A stretch of DNA of 64,000 nt, taken from the NCBI RefSeq assembly GCF_900101685.1, contig NZ_FMZZ01000001.1:1-64000 (forward strand). The letters are read 5' to 3'. Below the pieces are notes generated by a model. It ran no database searches and was not told the DNA's origin. It worked only from the letters and a program-made list of their open reading frames with translations. Below are positions 59,718 to 64,000 of the stretch, in pieces (the stretch's first letter is position 1; every line of letters begins with the position of its first letter). The translations under genes were made by a program, and so were the position numbers. This stretch comes from Actinokineospora iranica (GTDB lineage: Bacteria > Actinomycetota > Actinomycetes > Mycobacteriales > Pseudonocardiaceae).

Positions 59718-60836
59718 GTGAGCGTCACACTCATCGTCACGATCGTGGTGGTGTTGTTCGTCCTGACGATCGTGGTGAAGTCGATCCTGGTGATCCCGCA
59801 GGCGCAGTCCGCGGTGATCGAGCGCCTGGGCCGGTTCCGCAACGTCGCCGAGCCGGGGCTGAACTTCCTGGTGCCGTTCTTCGACCGGGTCCGGGCCCGG
59901 ATCGATCTGCGGGAGCAGGTGGTGTCGTTCCCGCCGCAGCCGGTGATCACCAAGGACAACCTGACAGTCTCGATCGACACGGTCGTCTACTTCCAGGTGA
60001 CCGACTCCCGGTCCGCGGTCTACGAGATCTCGAACTACATCATCGCGGTGGAGCAGCTGACCACCACGACGCTGCGCAACGTGGTCGGCGGGATGAGCCT
60101 GGAGGAGACCCTGACCTCCCGCGACCAGATCAACGGGCAGCTGCGCGGGGTCCTCGACGACGAGACCGGCCGGTGGGGCATCCGGGTGGCCAGGGTGGAG
60201 CTCAAGGCGATCGACCCGCCGCCGTCCATTCAGGACTCCATGGAGAAGCAGATGCGCGCAGACCGGGAGAAGCGCGCCATCATCCTCAACGCAGAGGGCC
60301 AGCGCGAGGCCGCGATCAAGACCGCCGAAGGCCAGAAGCAGAGCCAGATCCTCGCCGCCGAGGGCGCGAAGCAGGCCACCATCATGGCCGCGGAGGCCGA
60401 ACGCCAGTCCCGCATCCTCAAGGCCCAGGGTGAGCGCGCCGCCCGTTACCTGCAGGCCCAGGGCCAGGCCAAGGCCATCGAGAAGGTGTTCGCCGCGATC
60501 AAGGCGGGCCGCCCCACCCCGGAAGTCCTGGCCTACCAGTACCTGCAGACCCTGCCGCAGATGGCGCAGGGCGACGCGAACAAGGTCTGGATGATCCCCA
60601 GCGACTTCGGCAAGGCGTTGGAGGGCTTCGCCCGCCAACTCGGCGCCAAGGGCGACGACGGCGTGTTCCGCTACGAGCCGTCCGAGGACATCCAGCCCTC
60701 CCAGCCGGAGCAAGACGACCCGTCCATCGCGGACTGGTTCGACACCTCCACCGACCCGCGCATCGAGGAAGCCGTGCGCGCGGCCGAGGCCGTGGCCCGC
60801 AAAGAGGTCGAAAGCCCGCTGAACCCCGGCGCCTGA
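59718..60836 (+). CDS. SPFH/stomatin-like membrane protein
   Basis: A 372-residue protein. One N-terminal helix (VTLIVTIVVVLFVLTIVVKSIL) anchors the SPFH domain (about 30-190: VIERLGRFRNVAEPGLNFLVPF, REQVVSFPPQPVITKDNLTVSIDTVVYFQV, LRNVVGGMSLEETLTSRDQIN). A long Ala/Gln/Glu-rich coiled coil follows (about 195-260). It assembles into a cage-like ring at the membrane and, with NfeD, organises lipids or guards proteases. The C-terminal acidic tail is variable. The GTG has AGGGAAGG upstream. The transcript ends at the hairpin at 60846. Confidence 0.93.
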   Translation: MSVTLIVTIVVVLFVLTIVVKSILVIPQAQSAVIERLGRFRNVAEPGLNFLVPFFDRVRARIDLREQVVSFPPQPVITKDNLTVSIDTVVYFQVTDSRSAVYEISNYIIAVEQLTTTTLRNVVGGMSLEETLTSRDQINGQLRGVLDDETGRWGIRVARVELKAIDPPPSIQDSMEKQMRADREKRAIILNAEGQREAAIKTAEGQKQSQILAAEGAKQATIMAAEAERQSRILKAQGERAARYLQAQGQAKAIEKVFAAIKAGRPTPEVLAYQYLQTLPQMAQGDANKVWMIPSDFGKALEGFARQLGAKGDDGVFRYEPSEDIQPSQPEQDDPSIADWFDTSTDPRIEEAVRAAEAVARKEVESPLNPGA

Positions 60837-60845
60837 CGCGTCCGA

Positions 60846-60886
60846 GGGCGCCATACCCGATCACCGGGTATGGCGCCCTTTTTTTT
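60846..60886 (+). terminator. Rho-independent terminator of the NfeD-SPFH operon
   Basis: A perfect 14-bp stem, GGGCGCCATACCCG with its complement, closes over ATCAC and is followed by eight T. It is 9 bp after the SPFH stop, and is the only textbook stem plus T-run I found in the window. Confidence 0.95.
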
Positions 60887-60919
60887 CCGCGGACGCCCTT
60901 CCCACGCGGGGGACTCCCG

Positions 60920-62014
60920 TCAGGCGGTGATCGTCACCCGGGCCTCGGTGTGCCCTCGGGCCACCGCGACCCGCTGCGCCTCATCCTCCACGGCCTTCCG
61001 GGCCGCCGAGGCGAGGCGGGCGAACGGCTCCACGGTCACCGCCAACGCGCGGCCTGCGGTCTTGGTGCGCCAGGTGCCCGCGACCTCCCCGCCGACCAGG
61101 AGCGCCCCCGGGTTGCCGATCATCCGCCACACCCGCTTGCGGCGGGCCTCGTCGGGCACGAGCAGGTCGCGGTCGCGCAGTTGCAGCAGCGGGTCGTGCG
61201 GGGGCAGCAGCCGCACCAGGTCCGCGGGTGGGGCGCCGAGCAGGGCGGGCACGTCCTCCTCGGCCAGGTAGCAAGGTTTGCCGTCGACCCGGACCTCGAC
61301 CAGGCCCTCCGGCCACACCGGCTTGACCTGCGCCTGCGTGGTGTCCAGGAATCCCGCCGCGTGGGCGAGGGTGCTGGGCCCGTGCAACCGCAGGTAGGCC
61401 TCGACCAGCGGGCCCGCCCCGGTCGACTCGGCGGGCACCGGGCACCGGTCGGCGACCGGGCGCAGCGTGGTCGGCCGGGTCTGGGCGCGCACCTCCACCC
61501 CGGCGAACAGCCCGACCAGCTGGAACAGGCTCCCGTAGACGTGGGTGGCGGCGCAGACCCGGCAGTCGTAGGAGTACTCCGGCGGCAACGCGGCCGTGAC
61601 CTCCGCGCTGACCTGCCCGCGCGGCTTCTCCCGGTCCACCACGTCACGCAGCGCGCGGGCCCCGCCGGCGAACACGGTGAGCCCGGGTATCCCCGCCTTC
61701 TTGAACTTCGTGCCGGACCCGCCCAGCCGGGCGATCGCGTCGGCGTCCGAGCGCGGCCACAGGCTCCCCGCCAACTCCGGCAGGTCCGCGCGCCGCAGCA
61801 GGTGCGGCGCGCCGCGGAACGCCCACACCACCACCAGCGCCGGGTCGTCGAGGTCCGCGCCGTCGGGCAGCCGCGCCGCCAGCGCGGCCCTCGGCGCGCC
61901 GCCGTCCTGCACTCCCAGGTCGAGCACCGCCAGGTCCGTGACGCGGGCGGTGTCGCGGTGCAGCCCGTGCCGGGCGACGCGGTAGGCGAGCACTCGCTCA
62001 CGGGTGAGGTCCAC
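60920..62014 (-). CDS. Winged-helix DNA-binding domain protein (HTH_42, AlkZ-like)
   Basis: A 364-residue protein of the HTH_42 family, which includes DNA glycosylases that unhook alkylated or crosslinked DNA. Visible are RVLAYRVARHGLHRD, the segment DLGVQDGG where AlkZ-type enzymes hold the QxQ/QxD catalytic residues, and RGAPHLLRRADLPELAGSLWPRSDADA. Tandem winged helices follow (for example LVEAYLRLHGPSTLAHAAGFLDTTQAQV) and the ending is WRMIGNPGALLVGGEVAGTWRTKTAG. Only part of the glycosylase motif is clear, so the function may be repair or binding only. Confidence 0.78.
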   Translation of the reverse strand: MDLTRERVLAYRVARHGLHRDTARVTDLAVLDLGVQDGGAPRAALAARLPDGADLDDPALVVVWAFRGAPHLLRRADLPELAGSLWPRSDADAIARLGGSGTKFKKAGIPGLTVFAGGARALRDVVDREKPRGQVSAEVTAALPPEYSYDCRVCAATHVYGSLFQLVGLFAGVEVRAQTRPTTLRPVADRCPVPAESTGAGPLVEAYLRLHGPSTLAHAAGFLDTTQAQVKPVWPEGLVEVRVDGKPCYLAEEDVPALLGAPPADLVRLLPPHDPLLQLRDRDLLVPDEARRKRVWRMIGNPGALLVGGEVAGTWRTKTAGRALAVTVEPFARLASAARKAVEDEAQRVAVARGHTEARVTITA

Positions 62015-62077
62015 GCCGCCATTGTGGACGAAGCCTGGACCTACACCGGCACCGAGATGCCCACCGGCGAAAAGCGC

Positions 62078-62989
62078 TCAGTCGATGCGGGTGACCACGT
62101 GCGTGGTCCGGTCGCCCGGCGCGGCACCGCAGCTGAGGACCCGGTCACCCATGGCCCGCTCCGCCACGGTGACCCGCCACCCCCGCCCGTCCACATGCCA
62201 CACCACGACCCGCCAGTGCCCGTCGTCGTCCAGTTCGGGATCACGCACCCGCAGGACGTCGGGGTGGACGGTGTTGGTGAGCTCCCGGACCGCGAGTTCG
62301 GCCGCCTGCCCCGCCGCGGGCCAGGTGGAGCGGCCGCGGCAGCGGTCGGTCACCACCGCGGACGAGGCCAGCAGCGCGCGGGCGCGGGCCGCGTCGAGGT
62401 CCCCGTAGGCGTAGCCGGTGGGCACCAGCAGACCGGTGGGGGCGAACCGGTGCCCGCCCAGGTGGCTGGACTCCCAGACCGCGTCGCCGTGGGTCAGCGC
62501 GACCTCGTCGGCGACCGGCCTGCCGCGCACGGCGCAGCACAGGTCGCGGCGCCCGTTGGTGCACACCAGCAGCACCGGCCAGGTGATCGTCTCACCGAAC
62601 CCGGCGGGCTCGCCCCCGCCCGCGGCGGCGAAGTCCAGGTCGAGCAGGTGCTTGGGGTCGGTCACGACCTCCCGGCGCAGGAACGCGCGCCCGGGCGCGG
62701 TGTGCGCGAGGTAGACCCGCCGGGGCGCGGGGCGGTGCCGGTCGGGATGCGCGCCGGGACGGCGGATGAGCACGACCCGCACCCCCGCCCCCGCCGCGCG
62801 GGCGGCGAGTTCCGCGCCGAGACCGGTGTCGAGGTGGCTCTCCCGCGGCGCGTCGCGGCCCCACGGCCCGGGTTGCTCCACGCACAGCCAGGTCGCCGCC
62901 GTCACCGCGGTGCCCGCCATGGGCTCGTCGAGCGCGCGGGAGCGCACGGAGCAGGCGTCGCCGGGCAGCGCCGGGGGAGTGGTCACCAT
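62078..62989 (-). CDS. Sucrase/ferredoxin-like (Apd1-type) protein
   Basis: A 303-residue protein of the sucrase/ferredoxin-like family, with a thioredoxin-like fold that can bind a [2Fe-2S] cluster through Cys and His. The signature is VCTNGRRDLCCAVRGRPVADEV followed by VWESSHLGGHRFAPT, giving the C...CC...H/H set. An N-terminal half (DACSVRSRALDEP; WLCVEQPGPWGRDA) is typical. Actinobacterial members are of unknown function; a yeast relative is linked to redox and metal tolerance. The ATG at 62989 is used, but GTG codons directly before it are possible. Confidence 0.83.
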   Translation of the reverse strand: MVTTPPALPGDACSVRSRALDEPMAGTAVTAATWLCVEQPGPWGRDAPRESHLDTGLGAELAARAAGAGVRVVLIRRPGAHPDRHRPAPRRVYLAHTAPGRAFLRREVVTDPKHLLDLDFAAAGGGEPAGFGETITWPVLLVCTNGRRDLCCAVRGRPVADEVALTHGDAVWESSHLGGHRFAPTGLLVPTGYAYGDLDAARARALLASSAVVTDRCRGRSTWPAAGQAAELAVRELTNTVHPDVLRVRDPELDDDGHWRVVVWHVDGRGWRVTVAERAMGDRVLSCGAAPGDRTTHVVTRID

Positions 62990-63109
62990 CACCACAAGGC
63001 TCTCACGCCCGGTACCGCCGTTCGTGTGCACCCGGGCGTCACCGAACACGACCCGGCCACCGCACGCGCCGGCTGTCCTGGGCGGACGCGCCCGACCAGG
63101 CCGCCCGGG

Positions 63110-64000
63110 TCAGCGGCGGGACCGCTGCGCCGCCCTGGTGAGCCGGGCCGCGATCCCGGTCATCCGCTCGGCCAGCTCCGGGGGCTCCTGGACCTCGAAC
63201 TCGCAGCCGATCAGCGAGATCCACACGACCAGCCCGTCCAGTGAACTCGCGCCCGCCCGCAGCGTGCAGGACCGCTCGTCGCGGGCTTCGAGGACCCCGT
63301 TGGTCGGGCCGATGTGCTCGGCGGCCTCGTCCAGCGGCAGGTGCAGGGTGATCACCGCCTGGTGCCGGTAGGCGGCGTTGGACAGCCCGTAGGCGGTGTA
63401 GGCGGCCAGGTCCTCGTCGGGCGGGTCGCGGGGCGCGAACCGCGGCCCGGTCGGGGTGCGCGGGACGAGCCGGTCCACGCGGAACGTGCGCCAGGCGTCG
63501 CGGTCGAGGTCGTAGGCCACCAGGTACCAGCGGCGGCCGGTGTGCACCAGGCGCAGCGGCTCGACCTGGCGCAGGCTCTCCCCGCCGTCGCGGTCGCGGT
63601 AGTCGAACCGCAGCCGCTCGTGGTCGCGGCAGGCTCCCGCGATGGCGGCGAGCGTGCCCGCGTCCACCGTGGGGCCGCGCCCGCGCAGCGGCACCATCAT
63701 CGACCCCAGGGCGTTGACCCGGTTGCGCAGCCGCGCGGGCAGCACCTGCTCCAGCTTCGCCAGCGCCCGCACCGAGGTTTCCTCGATGCCCGCGACCGTC
63801 CCGTTGGACGCGGTGCGCAACCCCACCGCGACGGCCACCGCCTCCTCGTCGTCGAGCAGCAGCGGCGGCAGCGCCGCACCCGCCCCGAGCCGGTACCCGC
63901 CCGCGGTCCCGGTCACCGCGTGCACCGGGTACCCCAGCGAGCGCAGCTTGTCCACGTCGCGCCGCACCGTCCGGTCGGTCACGCCCAGCCGCTCGGCCAG
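63110..64000 (-). CDS. WYL-domain transcriptional regulator (partial, runs off the window)
   Basis: At least 297 residues from beyond the window edge. The HTH_11-type reading head is visible at the end (LAERLGVTDRTVRRDVDKLRSLGYPVHA), then GTAGGYRLGAGAALPPLLLDDEEAVAVAVGL. The WYL domain (RLRFDYRDRDGGESLRQVEPLRLVHTGRRWYLVAYDLDRDAWRTFRVDRL) and the WCX-type C-terminus follow. Such regulators respond to nucleic acids or small ligands and often control stress or defence genes. Only the first few codons are missing. Confidence 0.9.
   Translation of the reverse strand: MAERLGVTDRTVRRDVDKLRSLGYPVHAVTGTAGGYRLGAGAALPPLLLDDEEAVAVAVGLRTASNGTVAGIEETSVRALAKLEQVLPARLRNRVNALGSMMVPLRGRGPTVDAGTLAAIAGACRDHERLRFDYRDRDGGESLRQVEPLRLVHTGRRWYLVAYDLDRDAWRTFRVDRLVPRTPTGPRFAPRDPPDEDLAAYTAYGLSNAAYRHQAVITLHLPLDEAAEHIGPTNGVLEARDERSCTLRAGASSLDGLVVWISLIGCEFEVQEPPELAERMTGIAARLTRAAQRSRR

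Overview
The window is about 72% GC, with pervasive G/C third positions and frequent GTG/TTG starts, so it comes from a high-GC actinomycete. A core-gene order I recall from Mycobacterium tuberculosis (Rv2141c M20 dipeptidase, Rv2138 LppL, Rv2137c DUF5703, Rv2136c UppP, Rv2135c phosphatase, Rv2134c DUF3090, Rv2133c), a MptB-type mannosyltransferase, an F420-type oxidoreductase and a natural-product locus all point to a mycolata relative, most likely Pseudonocardiaceae. Genus and species cannot be read from the sequence.

Layout. 1-3.8 kb is mobile and decayed DNA: the 5' part of an IS630 transposase gene, a frameshifted secreted tripeptidyl-aminopeptidase gene, an intact IS30 element (1844-2925, 32-bp inverted ends, 3-bp GTG target duplication), and the C-terminal remnant of a large serine recombinase whose stop codon lies inside a tRNA-Leu(GAG) gene. 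3.9-7.9 kb is conserved core: M20 peptidase, an alpha/beta hydrolase with Gly in place of the nucleophile Ser, DUF2231, DUF5703 and a propeller lipoprotein.

8.1-20.5 kb is a small biosynthetic locus I do not recognise. It holds a type II thioesterase and a FadR-type regulator; a leuA gene behind a leucine leader peptide, followed by a lone ABC ATPase; a class II aaRS-like amino acid:carrier-protein ligase and an exporter; and a tight operon of cupin, stand-alone adenylation enzyme, GAF-like protein, P450, carrier protein, SDR and tandem-PAS protein. The simplest reading is that an amino acid is loaded on the free carrier protein, oxidised there by the P450 and SDR, and exported. Which of the two activating enzymes does the loading is open. 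A strong hairpin at 20515 separates this from a nitrate-assimilation operon (NarK, NasA, two flavoproteins; 20.6-26.6 kb).

26.7-33.9 kb: a GNAT, an adenylation/carrier/membrane-acyltransferase fusion behind a good IdeR-type iron box, an aldo/keto reductase, an F420-type oxidoreductase, then the core genes UppP and histidine phosphatase. 33.9-41.8 kb: a cytoplasmic GH92 mannosidase, an AT-rich non-coding island, a pseudo-subtilase, a TetR/carotenoid-oxygenase pair with twin operators, and a DnaJ-domain membrane protein. 41.8-49.6 kb: a MITE and a peptide-salvage locus (M20 and M55 peptidases beside a complete peptide ABC importer). 49.6-64 kb: MptB, hydrolases and peptidases, the core pair DUF3090/SCO1664-like, DUF3097, NfeD plus SPFH protein ending at a textbook terminator, an HTH_42 protein, a sucrase/ferredoxin-like protein and a WYL regulator running off the end. 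No rRNA, CRISPR array or replication origin was seen.
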